A DNA stretch of 64,000 bases from Streptomyces curacoi (GTDB lineage Bacteria > Actinomycetota > Actinomycetes > Streptomycetales > Streptomycetaceae): assembly GCF_001513975.1 (NCBI RefSeq), contig NZ_KQ947985.1, positions 124,001 to 188,000 of the forward strand. The letters are read 5' to 3'. The translations under genes were made by a program, and so were the position numbers. The notes beneath the pieces were generated by a model that ran no database searches, was not told where the DNA came from, and saw only the letters and a list, made by a program, of their open reading frames with translations. Positions 34,106 through 42,564 of this stretch are shown here, in pieces; position 1 is the first letter of the stretch; every line of letters starts with the position of its first letter.

Positions 34106-35452
34106 ATGGCCGCGAACCCCACGACTCGCGCCTATCTCGCGGGCAACCCGCCCGCGGAGTCCCTCGCCCTGCAGTGCGCCTCCGACGAGTTGCTGCGCTC
34201 CGCGCTCGGCGAGGGCTACCTGACCCGGCCGGCCTTCCTGGACCGGACGGTCGCCGAGGACCTCGGCGACCGGCTCAGCCGGCTCTACGACATCCTGCTC
34301 TCGCTGCCGGCCCGCCTGTACGACGGTGACATCCGGGCCCTCGCGGCCGCTGTCGGCTGGTCGCCCCTGCAGATCGAGACGGTCCTGCGGCCCGACGGCA
34401 CCCCGCGCCGGGTCCCGCGCATGGCCCGCTCCGACCTCTACCAGGAGGCGGACGGCTTCAAGCTGCTGGAGCTGAACGTCGGCAGCCCTCTCGGCGGGTT
34501 CGACACCCAGTTGATGAACCACGCCATGCTGCGCCACCCGCACGTGGCCGAGTTCGTCGCGCGGGAGGGCCTCGACCACATCGACACCCTCCGGCTCCTG
34601 GTGGAGATGTGGCACGAGGAGTTCCCGGAGGTGGACTTCGACGCCCGCCCCGTGGTCGCCCTCGTCGACTGGCCCAACAGCTTCCCCACCCTCGAACCGC
34701 GCCTGAAGGTGATGGCAGGGATGCTGGACGCGCACGGCATCGAGGCGATCCCGTGCCACGCCGGCCAGGTCGAGGACCGCCCCGACGGCCTCTACGTGCA
34801 CGGCCGGCGCATCGATCTGGTGCACCGCTGGTTCGTCATCGAGGACCTGCTGGGAGGCGACGACACCGAGCTGGCCGCCCCCGTCCTCCGGGCGGCCGAG
34901 GAGGGCCGGGTACACCTCTTCGCTCCGCTGGAGGTCGAGCTCTACGGCAGCAAGGGCTGCCTGGCCCTGCTCAGCGACGAGGCCAACCGGCAGCACTTCG
35001 ACGCCGCCGAGCTCGCCCTGGTCGAATCCTTCCTCCCTTGGACGCGGATGCTGCGCGAGGGCAAGGTCGACGCCCCGGACGGCGAGCGGGTGAACCTGCT
35101 CGACCACGTCCTGGCGCACCGCGAGGAGCTGGTCATCAAGGCCACCGCCTCACACGGCGGCCTCGACGTGCTCGCCGGCTGGCGCACACCGGCCGACGAG
35201 TGGCGGGCGAAGGCGGAGCAGGCCCTCGGCGGTCCGTACATCGTCCAGCGCCGGGTACGCCCGGTGACCGAGGAGTTCCCGGTCGGCGACGGCTCCGGCC
35301 GCACCGAGCCGGTGGTCCTCAACTGGGGCGTGTTCCTTGCCGGTCACGGCTATGGCGGCTCCTTCATCCGCGGGATCGCCGACCCGGAGGCCGGCGTGGT
35401 AAGCCTCGCCAACGGCGCCCGGTTCACCACCAGTTTCCACACCCAGGCGTAA
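34106..35452 (+). CDS. glutathionylspermidine-synthase-like (circularly permuted) ATP-grasp enzyme
   Basis: 448 residues. ARSDLYQEADGFKLLELNVGSPLGGFDTQLMNHAML near 110-145 resembles the ELNxxSPxG segment of glutathionylspermidine-synthase-like ATP-grasp proteins, and ELVIKATASHGGLDVLAGW plus GPYIVQRRVRPVTEEFPV near the C-terminus carry the nucleotide- and metal-binding parts (NWGVFLAGHGYGGSFIR). Parts of the ATP-grasp fold are permuted relative to the two other ligases. It is the third amide-bond-forming candidate of the cluster and the only one on its own promoter. A terminator follows. Confidence 0.78.
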   Translation: MAANPTTRAYLAGNPPAESLALQCASDELLRSALGEGYLTRPAFLDRTVAEDLGDRLSRLYDILLSLPARLYDGDIRALAAAVGWSPLQIETVLRPDGTPRRVPRMARSDLYQEADGFKLLELNVGSPLGGFDTQLMNHAMLRHPHVAEFVAREGLDHIDTLRLLVEMWHEEFPEVDFDARPVVALVDWPNSFPTLEPRLKVMAGMLDAHGIEAIPCHAGQVEDRPDGLYVHGRRIDLVHRWFVIEDLLGGDDTELAAPVLRAAEEGRVHLFAPLEVELYGSKGCLALLSDEANRQHFDAAELALVESFLPWTRMLREGKVDAPDGERVNLLDHVLAHREELVIKATASHGGLDVLAGWRTPADEWRAKAEQALGGPYIVQRRVRPVTEEFPVGDGSGRTEPVVLNWGVFLAGHGYGGSFIRGIADPEAGVVSLANGARFTTSFHTQA

Positions 35453-35467
35453 AGCTGTGCCGCACGA

Positions 35468-35508
35468 CAGACCCCTTTGATTGCGTTTGTGCAGGTCAGA
35501 GGGGTCTG
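35468..35508. terminator. terminator at the right end of the cluster
   Basis: CAGACCCCTTTGA (35468-35480) pairs with TCAGAGGGGTCTG (35496-35508) through 13 base pairs, one of them G-U, with a 15-nt loop. It starts 15 bases after the ATP-grasp stop. Confidence 0.75.
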
Positions 35509-35514
35509 ATCGGA

Positions 35515-35555
35515 TGGAGCCCAGGGGAGCGGAACCCCTGACATCCCCTCTTGCC
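35515..35555 (-). other. relic resembling the 3' half of a tRNA (possible old attachment site)
   Basis: Read on the minus strand, these 41 bases run from an anticodon-arm-like GGCAAG through GGGGATGTC, a T-arm-like AGGGGTTCCGCTCCCCT and end in GGGCTCCA with a terminal CCA. The T-stem pairs fully (five pairs, seven-base loop), but the loop is TTCCGCT rather than TTCRANT. No matching 5' half is present upstream. Such 3' fragments are left where elements integrate at tRNA genes. It does not match the tRNA-Ser at 23695, so it is not its direct repeat. Confidence 0.4.
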
Positions 35556-35671
35556 GCGCGTCACGCCGTTGATCTCCCCGAGAGGCGCGAAGGCTACACT
35601 CACCGCTGGCAGCAGGGGCCTCTTTCGGCCCTTTCGACTCATTCGGCACAGCAGCCACAGGGGAGGCCGCG

Positions 35672-35851
35672 ATGGCGGTGAATTCGAAGAAGGTCGCCGT
35701 CTACGTGCTCGTGGTCTTCGTGCTCTACGTGATCATCACTGACCCGAAGGGGGCCGCCGGCTACGTCGAGATAGGGTTCGAGGGCATATCGGACGCAGCC
35801 AAGGCCATCGGTGACTTCATGACGTGGATCGCCGACGGAGGCGGCAGCTAG
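35672..35851 (+). CDS. 59-aa single-span membrane protein
   Basis: One hydrophobic helix at about 8-22 (VAVYVLVVFVLYVII) after a short basic start (MAVNSKK), then a soluble tail (DPKGAAGYVEIGFEGISDAAKAIGDFMTWIADGGGS) that could form an amphipathic helix. AGGGGAGG lies six bases before the ATG. It precedes the Dabb gene by 21 bp, probably in one transcript. Function unknown. Confidence 0.75.
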   Translation: MAVNSKKVAVYVLVVFVLYVIITDPKGAAGYVEIGFEGISDAAKAIGDFMTWIADGGGS

Positions 35852-35872
35852 GGCCTGCCCCAGGGAGTACCC

Positions 35873-36166
35873 ATGATCCGCCACTTGGTCCTCTTCAAGC
35901 TCAACGATGGCGTCGAGCGCGACGACCCGCGGGTCGTGGAGGGCGTCGAGGCCTTCCGCTCGCTCGACGGGAAGATCCCCGAGATCCGGCACTGGGAGCT
36001 CGGCTGGAACATCAGCGACCGCCCCATCGCCTACGACTTCGCCATCAACTCCGCCTTCGAGGACGCAGCCGCCCTACGCACCTATGTGGAGCACCCCGAG
36101 CACCAGGCGGGCGTCGCCCTGTGGCGGGAGTTCTCCACCTGGGTGATCGCCGACTACGAATTCTGA
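35873..36166 (+). CDS. Dabb (stress-responsive alpha/beta barrel) family protein
   Basis: 97 residues starting MIRHLVLFKLNDGV, the hallmark of the Dabb family, with the conserved HWELGWNIS and DYEF end. These small dimeric ferredoxin-fold proteins occur in stress responses and in some biosynthetic pathways. Next to the sigF-like gene and followed by a terminator; no enzymatic residues can be assigned. Confidence 0.88.
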   Translation: MIRHLVLFKLNDGVERDDPRVVEGVEAFRSLDGKIPEIRHWELGWNISDRPIAYDFAINSAFEDAAALRTYVEHPEHQAGVALWREFSTWVIADYEF

Positions 36167-36203
36167 ACCTCGGCACTCCCTCGGCACGCCCGGACCCACC
36201 CGT

Positions 36204-36230
36204 AGCCCTCCGCCGGAACGGCGGGGGGCT
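36204..36230. terminator. stem-loop terminator after the Dabb gene
   Basis: AGCCCTCCGCCG / GAA / CGGCGGGGGGCT forms a 12-bp stem with one G-U pair, followed by TTTC. It separates the Dabb gene from sigF. Confidence 0.8.
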
Positions 36231-36358
36231 TTCGCGTGTCTTGCGCACCGATTCGTCCCCAACACGGAATTATGCGGTACTTGAACACAATGAACTGTCT
36301 TGTGATGCTATGACCGCTTTTGACGGATGAGTTGACGGATCACGAGGTGGAGTTGACC

Positions 36359-37189
36359 GTGCCGGCCAGTACTGCGCCTCAAGCCTCGACACAGGAGGAG
36401 TCCCCCACGCCCACGCCGCCCCGCAGCCGCGGCGCGGACACCCGAGCCCTCACCCAGGTGCTCTTCGGCGAGCTCAAGCAGCTGCAGCCGGGCACGCCGG
36501 AGCACAACCGCGTGCGCGGGGCACTCATCGAGGCCAACCTCCCGCTCGTGCGCTACGCGGCCGCCCGCTTTCGCTCCCGCAACGAGCCCATGGAGGACGT
36601 GATCCAGGTCGGCACCATCGGGCTCATCAACGCCATCGACCGCTTCGACCCGGACCGGGGCGTGCAGTTCCCCACGTTCGCGATGCCGACCGTCGTCGGC
36701 GAGATCAAGCGGTACTTCCGGGACAACGTCCGCACGGTCCACGTCCCGCGCCGGCTGCACGAGCTGTGGGTCCAGGTCAACAGCGCCACCGAGGACCTGA
36801 CCACCGCCTTCGGGCGGACCCCGACGACCGCCGAGATCGCCGAGCGGCTGCGCATCACCGAGGACGAGGTGCTGTCCTGCATCGAGGCCGGGCGGTCGTA
36901 CCACGCCACCTCACTGGAGGCCGCGCAGGAGGGCGACGGGCTGCCCGGACTGCTGGACCGGCTGGGCTACGAGGACCCGGCCCTGGACGGCGTGGAGCAC
37001 CGGGATCTGGTCCGGCACCTGCTGGTGCAGCTCCCCGAACGCGAACAGAGAATCCTTCTCCTGCGCTACTACAGCAACCTCACCCAGTCGCAAATCAGTG
37101 CGGAACTCGGGGTCTCCCAGATGCACGTTTCGAGGCTACTCGCGCGTAGCTTCCAGCGGCTGCGTTCGGCGAACCGGATCGACGCGTAA
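36359..37189 (+). CDS. sigF: SigF-like RNA polymerase sigma factor (SigB/SigF/SigG group)
   Basis: 276 residues from GTG at 36359, chosen because GAGGTGGAG sits just upstream; a TTG at 36320 would add 13 residues without a good site. Region 2 is [33 protein letters not shown], the region 3 part follows, and region 4.2 is [28 protein letters not shown]. In S. coelicolor SigF acts late in spore maturation. Its neighbour at 37459 is a paralogue, the known sigF-sigN arrangement. Anti-sigma ATPases of the kind seen at 10693 and 52670 are regulators for this sigma group, but linkage here is unproven. Confidence 0.9.
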   Translation: MPASTAPQASTQEESPTPTPPRSRGADTRALTQVLFGELKQLQPGTPEHNRVRGALIEANLPLVRYAAARFRSRNEPMEDVIQVGTIGLINAIDRFDPDRGVQFPTFAMPTVVGEIKRYFRDNVRTVHVPRRLHELWVQVNSATEDLTTAFGRTPTTAEIAERLRITEDEVLSCIEAGRSYHATSLEAAQEGDGLPGLLDRLGYEDPALDGVEHRDLVRHLLVQLPEREQRILLLRYYSNLTQSQISAELGVSQMHVSRLLARSFQRLRSANRIDA

Positions 37190-37305
37190 CCGCAAACAGG
37201 AGCGACCGGTAACCGGCGCGAGCGAATCCCTCACCAGGGCGGATCCCGACAGTTCTGCCCCGAAAGACCGTCAGACCCCCTTTATCCAGGGCGGATTCAG
37301 GTCTC

Positions 37306-37343
37306 ACATGTCGACATGTCACTACAGCGTGTTGCCGACATGT
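37306..37343. promoter_or_regulatory. operator-like palindrome and repeated half-site upstream of sigN
   Basis: ACATGTCGACATGT (37306-37319) is a perfect 14-bp palindrome made of two inverted GACATGT half-sites; a third GACATGT lies at 37337-37343, starting 24 bases after the second. They are 116-153 bp before the sigN start. I know no regulator for this word. A sporulation or stress regulator may bind here. Confidence 0.5.
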
Positions 37344-37458
37344 GACATTCTTCGGGAAGCGCGTTTGCCGCGGCTTCGGCTCCGGTATTCAGGTGAAGGC
37401 TGGCGTTCCTCGATCCGGAGCGTTCGCCGCGACCGTCCCGCGACCCAAAGGGGGTGGC

Positions 37459-38370
37459 ATGTCCGCAGACCAGGGCAGCTCGAAGGTGCTCACGCTCACG
37501 AAGAGCGAGTCCGCGCCCGACGCCGCGCTCGACGACGTTACGGCCCTTGAGGCCCTCCCGGCCCCGGCCCTGCCGGCCGCTGACGTCCCCGCCTTGCCGG
37601 CTTCGGCGAACATCGACACCCGCACCCTGTCCCGCTCCCTGTTCCTGCGGCTCGCCGCCCTGGACGAGAACAGCCCCGAGCGCGCCTACGTCCGGGACAC
37701 CCTGATCGAGCTCAACCTCCCCCTCGTGCGCTACGCGGCGGCCCGTTTCCGCTCGCGCAACGAACCGATGGAGGACATCGTCCAGGTCGGCACCATCGGC
37801 CTGATCAAGGCGATCGACCGCTTTGACTGCGAACGGGGCGTGGAGTTCCCGACGTTCGCGATGCCGACGGTGGTCGGCGAGATCAAGCGGTTCTTCCGCG
37901 ACACGTCCTGGTCGGTGCGCGTCCCGCGCCGCCTCCAGGAGCTGCGCCTGGCCCTCACCAAGGCCAGCGACGAGCTCTCCCAGAAGCTGGACCGCTCGCC
38001 GACGGTGATCGAACTCGCCACCGTGCTGGGGGTGTCCGAGGAGGACGTCGTCGACGGCCTCGCGGTCGGCAACGCCTACACGGCCTCCTCGCTGGACTCC
38101 CCGGCCCCGGAGGACGACGGCGGCGAGGGCTCCCTGGCCGACCGGCTCGGCTACGAGGACAGCGCCCTGGAGGGCGTGGAGTACCGCGAGTCACTGAAGC
38201 CGCTGCTGGCCAAACTCCCGCCCCGCGAGCGGCGCATCATCATGCTGCGCTTCTTCGCCAACATGACCCAGTCGCAGATCGGCGAGGAGGTCGGCATCTC
38301 CCAGATGCACGTCTCCCGGCTGCTGACCCGGACGCTGGCGCAGCTGCGCGAGGGCCTCATCTCCGACTGA
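37459..38370 (+). CDS. sigN: SigN-like RNA polymerase sigma factor (SigB/SigF group)
   Basis: 303 residues from ATG at 37459, with AAAGGGGGTGG upstream. The first 80 residues are Ala/Pro-rich and variable. Region 2 ([33 protein letters not shown]) is almost identical to that of the neighbour, showing an old tandem duplication; region 4.2 reads [29 protein letters not shown]. coelicolor SigN sits next to sigF and acts in aerial/spore development. It has its own promoter region of about 270 bp containing the GACATGT repeats. Confidence 0.87.
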   Translation: MSADQGSSKVLTLTKSESAPDAALDDVTALEALPAPALPAADVPALPASANIDTRTLSRSLFLRLAALDENSPERAYVRDTLIELNLPLVRYAAARFRSRNEPMEDIVQVGTIGLIKAIDRFDCERGVEFPTFAMPTVVGEIKRFFRDTSWSVRVPRRLQELRLALTKASDELSQKLDRSPTVIELATVLGVSEEDVVDGLAVGNAYTASSLDSPAPEDDGGEGSLADRLGYEDSALEGVEYRESLKPLLAKLPPRERRIIMLRFFANMTQSQIGEEVGISQMHVSRLLTRTLAQLREGLISD

Positions 38371-38419
38371 CCCCTTCCGGCCCCTTCATAATTGACGGAG
38401 CGTCAGCCACCATGGCCGG

Positions 38420-39172
38420 ATGCTTCGCTCACCGTGGACGACCTGGACACATGGCCGTCGGTGCGCCCTGATCGGCGCGTCGGCGGCCGTCGTCTGCCTG
38501 GGCGGCGTACTGGCCGCATGCGGGGGCGGCGGCGGTGGTGACGGGTACGTCGCGACGGGGGCCGCGGGTGGGCCGCCGCGGGTGTCCGGTACGGCCGTTG
38601 CGCCGACCGGCGAGGTGACGCTGGTGCCGCTCGACGAATCGACCGGCGGCGAGGGCTCGGACTTGGGCGGTACGGCTCGGAGCAACGCCCGCGGACGGTA
38701 CGGGAGTCAGGCGCCGGCCTCCCCCGAGCGGACGGCACGCGCCGCGCCACGCCCGAGCCGGGCCGTCGGACCCGCGGCGACACCCACCCCCACCGACTCA
38801 TCCGCGCCGCCCAGGAGTTCACCCGCGCCTTCCGCGCCCTCCGCGCCGCCGTCGCCCGCCGCGCCCGCGCAGCTGACCGTGAGCGAGCCCGCGCGGGAAC
38901 CCACCGACCAGCGCTGGTGCGAGAAGGTGACCGTCGCCTTCCACAACTCCGGGGGCACAGCCGTGCGTTCGGGCACCGTCACCTTCGGCACCCACATCAT
39001 CGGCGCGCTCGGCATCGACTGGGCGACGGTCGAGTCGACGCACGAGCTCCCGGCGCCGATCGGGGCCGGCGCACGCGAGGAGAGGACCTGGACGGTGTGC
39101 GTCGAGGCGTGGCGGGTGCCGCTGGGCATGCACATCGAGACGCGGGACGTCTCCGTGCGGTGGGAGCAGTGA
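38420..39172 (+). CDS. secreted lipoprotein with proline/serine-rich linker
   Basis: 250 residues. The signal peptide ends in a lipobox LAAC followed by a glycine run, so a lipid anchor is expected. Residues about 40-150 are low-complexity Pro/Ser/Ala sequence reaching across the wall. The C-terminal 95 residues (QRWCEKVTVAFHNSGGTAVRSGTVTFGTHIIGALGIDW...TWTVCVEAWRVPLGMHIETRDVSVRW) form a beta-rich domain with two cysteines. No family recognised. It lies 50 bp after sigN. Confidence 0.78.
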   Translation: MLRSPWTTWTHGRRCALIGASAAVVCLGGVLAACGGGGGGDGYVATGAAGGPPRVSGTAVAPTGEVTLVPLDESTGGEGSDLGGTARSNARGRYGSQAPASPERTARAAPRPSRAVGPAATPTPTDSSAPPRSSPAPSAPSAPPSPAAPAQLTVSEPAREPTDQRWCEKVTVAFHNSGGTAVRSGTVTFGTHIIGALGIDWATVESTHELPAPIGAGAREERTWTVCVEAWRVPLGMHIETRDVSVRWEQ

Positions 39173-39181
39173 CCGTACGGC

Positions 39182-39373
39182 CTACTTGAGCGCCAGCCAG
39201 GCCACCGCCGCCACGACCGCGACCACGGCGATCACGCCGACGATCAGGCCGATGCGCGGGCCGGAGGAGGCCTGCTGCTGCCGGCCCTGCGGAGCCTCGT
39301 CGACGAACGCGCGGAACATCTGGGTGCTGCCTGCGGGGTCGTGGTTGCCCTGGGGGCCCTGGGTGTTAGCCAT
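39182..39373 (-). CDS. 63-aa tail-anchored membrane protein
   Basis: A soluble polar N-terminus (MANTQGPQGNHDPAGSTQMFRAFVDEAPQGRQQQ) is followed by one C-terminal membrane helix (GLIVGVIAVVAVVAAVAWLALK). It is read leftwards and ends only nine bases from the converging lipoprotein stop. Conserved-looking in Streptomyces, function unknown. Confidence 0.75.
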   Translation of the reverse strand: MANTQGPQGNHDPAGSTQMFRAFVDEAPQGRQQQASSGPRIGLIVGVIAVVAVVAAVAWLALK

Positions 39374-39579
39374 GCCTGGAGACCCTAGCGAATCCGCTCG
39401 TTCGGCCCAAGTGGGGGCTCCGGCCCCGCACAGGGGCACACAGAACCCCCTCCACCTGCACATTTACGGTCGCAATACTTGCCTTTGCCAAGTTTTTGCG
39501 GCGCTCCCGATCCATTTTGTTTGCCTGTAACAACCAAGCGCTTCTATGGTTGCCCTAAGCAACAAACCGCGGAGGTGTG

Positions 39580-40035
39580 ATGGCCGAGCAGGCGCAGTAC
39601 GAGGAGCTGGTACGTCAGTTCAGCGCCTTCGGTGCCGTGAAGCGGGAGATGGGGCGGGTTCTGCCGTCCGACTGCCCCGCCGGCTCCGCCGCCGTACTGA
39701 CGTTGCTGAACAGCCACGGCGACATGCGCATCAGCAAGCTCGCGGAACTGCTGGCCGTGGACATGTCGGTCACCAGTCGCCATGTCGCCCATCTCGTCGA
39801 GCGCGGCTGGATCGAGCGGTCCGCCGACCCCGCGGACAAGCGCTCACGCATCCTGCGCCTCACGCCCGCGGGCGTGGCGCAGGTGGACAGCCTGTCCCGG
39901 TGCACCACGCGGATGCTCGCCGAGCGCCTGAGCGACTGGACCGACGACGAGGTCGCACAGCTCACCCGGCTCATGGCACGGCTGAGGTCGTCCTTCGACG
40001 AGCAGTCCCCCCGTACACCCGCGACCACCCAGTAG
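39580..40035 (+). CDS. MarR-family regulator of the adjacent MFS pump
   Basis: 151 residues. The winged helix is at about 47-100: MRISKLAELLAVDMSVTSRHVAHLVERGWIERSADPADKRSRILRLTPAG. GGAGG lies four bases before the ATG. The MFS gene starts 13 bp after its stop, so the two should be co-transcribed and autoregulated, the typical MarR-drug pump pair. The upstream region 39470-39570 is relatively AT-rich. Confidence 0.9.
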   Translation: MAEQAQYEELVRQFSAFGAVKREMGRVLPSDCPAGSAAVLTLLNSHGDMRISKLAELLAVDMSVTSRHVAHLVERGWIERSADPADKRSRILRLTPAGVAQVDSLSRCTTRMLAERLSDWTDDEVAQLTRLMARLRSSFDEQSPRTPATTQ

Positions 40036-40048
40036 GAAAAGGAAGCCC

Positions 40049-42556
40049 ATGGCAACGACCACACCAGCCGGTGTGCGGGCCCACGCCAAGCACTCGGGGG
40101 GCCCGTCCGGCGGCGCCCCGATGTCGCACCGGCAGATCATGGAAGCGCTGACCGGGCTGCTGCTCGGCATGTTCGTGGCGATCCTGTCGTCGACGATCGT
40201 CTCCAATGCCCTGCCCGACATCATCAAGGACCTCGGCGGCGGCCAGAGCGCCTACACCTGGGTGGTCACCGCCTCGCTGCTGGCGATGACCGCGTCCACC
40301 CCGCTGTGGGGCAAGCTCGCCGACCTCTTCTCCAAGAAGCTGCTGATCCAGCTGGCCCTCGTCGTCTTCGTGGCGGGTTCCGCGCTGGCCGGTCTGTCGC
40401 AGAACGCCGGGATGCTCATCGCGTTCCGCGCGGTGCAGGGCATCGGCATGGGCGGCCTGTCCTCGCTGGCCCAGATCATCCTCGCGGCGATGATCTCCCC
40501 GCGTGAGCGCGGCCGGTACAACGGCTACCTCGGCGCGACCTTCGCCACCGCGATGGTCGGCGGCCCGCTGATCGGCGGTGTCATCACCGACACCGACTGG
40601 CTGGGCTGGCGCTGGTGCTTCTACGTCGGCGTGCCCTTCGCCGTGATCGCGCTCATCGTGCTCCAGCGCACCCTGCACCTCCCGGTCGTCAAGCGGAAGG
40701 TCAAGGTCGACTGGGCGGGCGCCTTCTTCATCACCGCCGCGGTCTGCCTGCTGCTGATCTGGGTGACCTTCGCCGGTGACAAGTACGACTGGCTGTCCTG
40801 GCAGACGTACGCCATGACCGGCGGCGCGCTCGCGCTGCTGCTGGTCTTCGTGCTCGTCGAGTCCAGGGCGAGCGAGCCGATCATCCCGCTGCGTCTGTTC
40901 CGCAACCGCACCATCACCCTCGCCTCGCTGGCCTCCCTGTTCGTCGGCGTCGCGATGTTCGCGGGCACGATCTTCTTCAGCCAGTACTTCCAGCTGGCCC
41001 GGGACAAGTCGCCGACCATGTCCGGCGTCATGACGATCCCGATGATCGTCGGCCTGTTCGTGTCGTCGACCGTCTCCGGCCGGGTCATCACCCGCACCGG
41101 CCGCTGGAAGGCATGGCTGATCGCCGGCGGTGTGCTGGTGACCGCGGGCCTCGGGCTGCTGGGCACGATCCGCTACGACACCGAGTACTGGCGCGTGGCG
41201 ATCTTCATGGCCCTGCTGGGTCTCGGCGTCGGCATGATGATGCAGAACCTGGTCCTGGCCACGCAGAACCAGGTCGCCCCGACCGACCTCGGTGTGGCCA
41301 GCTCGGTGGTGACCTTCTTCCGCTCCCTCGGCGGCGCCATGGGCGTCTCGGCGCTGGGCGCGGTCCTCAGCCACCGGATCACCGACTACGCCGAGGACGG
41401 GCTGACCAAGCTCGGTGTGCGGGGCTCGTCGGGCCACGGGGAGATCCCCGACCTCGACGCGCTGCCGGCGCCGGTGCGCACGGTCATCGAGAGCGCGTAC
41501 GGCCACGGCGTCGCGGACGTCTTCCTGTACTCCGCGCCGATCGCCTTCCTCGCCCTCGTGTTCGCCCTGTTCATCAAGGAGGTCCCGTTGAAGACCAAGG
41601 GCGCCCTGGCCCAGGCCGCCGAGTCCGCGGCGCCGGAGGCCGCCGAGGCTCCGGCCCGGGTCGCCGCGCAGGAACGGGTCCCGAGCTGGGCCGACACCTC
41701 CGCCGAGACCGAGGCCGCCCCCGAGGGCAACCAGCGGCTCGCCGCCGTCGCCACGGTGGCCCGGGCCGGGGAGCCGTCCGGCGGAGCGTCCGGCGGCGTC
41801 CCGGTGCGCGGCTTCGTCCGCGGTGCCGAGAGCGCGCCCGTGCCGCAGGCGGCGGTCACGTTGATCTCGCTGGCCGGGCGGCAGCTCGGCCGGTCCGTGG
41901 CGCAGGCCGACGGCGCGTACGCCGTGGACGCGCCGGGCGCGGGCTCCTACGTCCTGATCGCCTCCGCCGACGGTTTCCAGCCGCAGGCGTCCACGATCGT
42001 CGTCGGCGGTGACGAGCCGGTGGCGTACGACATCCTGCTCAGCGGCACCAGCGGACTGAGCGGTGTGGTGCGCACGGCGCAGGGCGCGCTGCCGGTCAAG
42101 GACGCGATGGTGATCGTCACCGATGTCCGCGGGGATCTGCTGGCCACCGCCGCCACCGGTGAGCAGGGCGAGTTCTCCTTCGCCGAGCTGGTGCCGGGTG
42201 CCGTGACGGTCGCGGTGAACGCCGCCGGGTACCGGCCGCGCGCCCTGCCCGTCGAGATCGGCGGCACCGGGGTCACCCGGATCGAGGTCGACCTGGAGGC
42301 CGGAGCCCAGGTCCAGGGCGTCGTACGGGCGCCGCACGGGCCGCTGGCCGACGCCCGCGTGACCCTGGTCGACGCGGCGGGCAACGTCGTCGGCACGGCC
42401 ACCACCGGCGCGGACGGGGCGTACGCCTTCACCGACCTGGACGGCGGCGAGTACACGGTCATCGCGACGGGCTACCCGCCGGTGGCCACCGCCCTGACCG
42501 TCAGCGGTCGCGGCGTCGACGACCACGACATCGAACTCGCCCACCCCGGCGAGTAG
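40049..42556 (+). CDS. DHA2/EmrB-type MFS exporter fused to three carboxypeptidase-regulatory-like domains
   Basis: 835 residues. Residues about 30-520 are a 14-helix drug:H+ antiporter (EmrB/QacA): SNALPDIIKDLGGGQSAYTWVVTASLLAMTA, GKLADLFSKK and RAVQGIGMGGLSSLAQIILAA. After an Ala/Glu-rich linker come three repeats of a CarboxypepD_reg (CNA_B-like) beta-sandwich at about 585-660, 665-745 and 750-835, each with the pattern V.G.V......P...A.VTL....G......T...G.Y.......G.Y.V...A.GY.P. Such C-terminal additions are unusual for pumps. Controlled by the MarR gene upstream. Both ends of the helix count suggest the repeats stay in the cytoplasm, but this needs topology data. Confidence 0.88.
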   Translation: MATTTPAGVRAHAKHSGGPSGGAPMSHRQIMEALTGLLLGMFVAILSSTIVSNALPDIIKDLGGGQSAYTWVVTASLLAMTASTPLWGKLADLFSKKLLIQLALVVFVAGSALAGLSQNAGMLIAFRAVQGIGMGGLSSLAQIILAAMISPRERGRYNGYLGATFATAMVGGPLIGGVITDTDWLGWRWCFYVGVPFAVIALIVLQRTLHLPVVKRKVKVDWAGAFFITAAVCLLLIWVTFAGDKYDWLSWQTYAMTGGALALLLVFVLVESRASEPIIPLRLFRNRTITLASLASLFVGVAMFAGTIFFSQYFQLARDKSPTMSGVMTIPMIVGLFVSSTVSGRVITRTGRWKAWLIAGGVLVTAGLGLLGTIRYDTEYWRVAIFMALLGLGVGMMMQNLVLATQNQVAPTDLGVASSVVTFFRSLGGAMGVSALGAVLSHRITDYAEDGLTKLGVRGSSGHGEIPDLDALPAPVRTVIESAYGHGVADVFLYSAPIAFLALVFALFIKEVPLKTKGALAQAAESAAPEAAEAPARVAAQERVPSWADTSAETEAAPEGNQRLAAVATVARAGEPSGGASGGVPVRGFVRGAESAPVPQAAVTLISLAGRQLGRSVAQADGAYAVDAPGAGSYVLIASADGFQPQASTIVVGGDEPVAYDILLSGTSGLSGVVRTAQGALPVKDAMVIVTDVRGDLLATAATGEQGEFSFAELVPGAVTVAVNAAGYRPRALPVEIGGTGVTRIEVDLEAGAQVQGVVRAPHGPLADARVTLVDAAGNVVGTATTGADGAYAFTDLDGGEYTVIATGYPPVATALTVSGRGVDDHDIELAHPGE

Positions 42557-42564
42557 TTAGAACC

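Noticed and set aside
24096..35452. Assignment of the cluster to polyoxin/nikkomycin biosynthesis because of the ThyX (PolB-like) enzyme
   Set aside because: No enolpyruvyl transferase (PolA/NikO), radical SAM (PolH/NikJ) or carbamoyl transferase gene is present; LOG, permease and the ATP-grasp set do not fit.
23695..35555. Perfect att direct repeats formed by the tRNA-Ser 3' end and the tRNA-like relic
   Set aside because: The relic ends GGGCTCCA and its arms do not match the tRNA-Ser end (CCGCTACCG), so they are not copies of one att core.
39971..42544. 857-codon leftward open frame opposite the MFS pump
   Set aside because: Shadow of the pump gene in a high-GC genome; no domain or start site.
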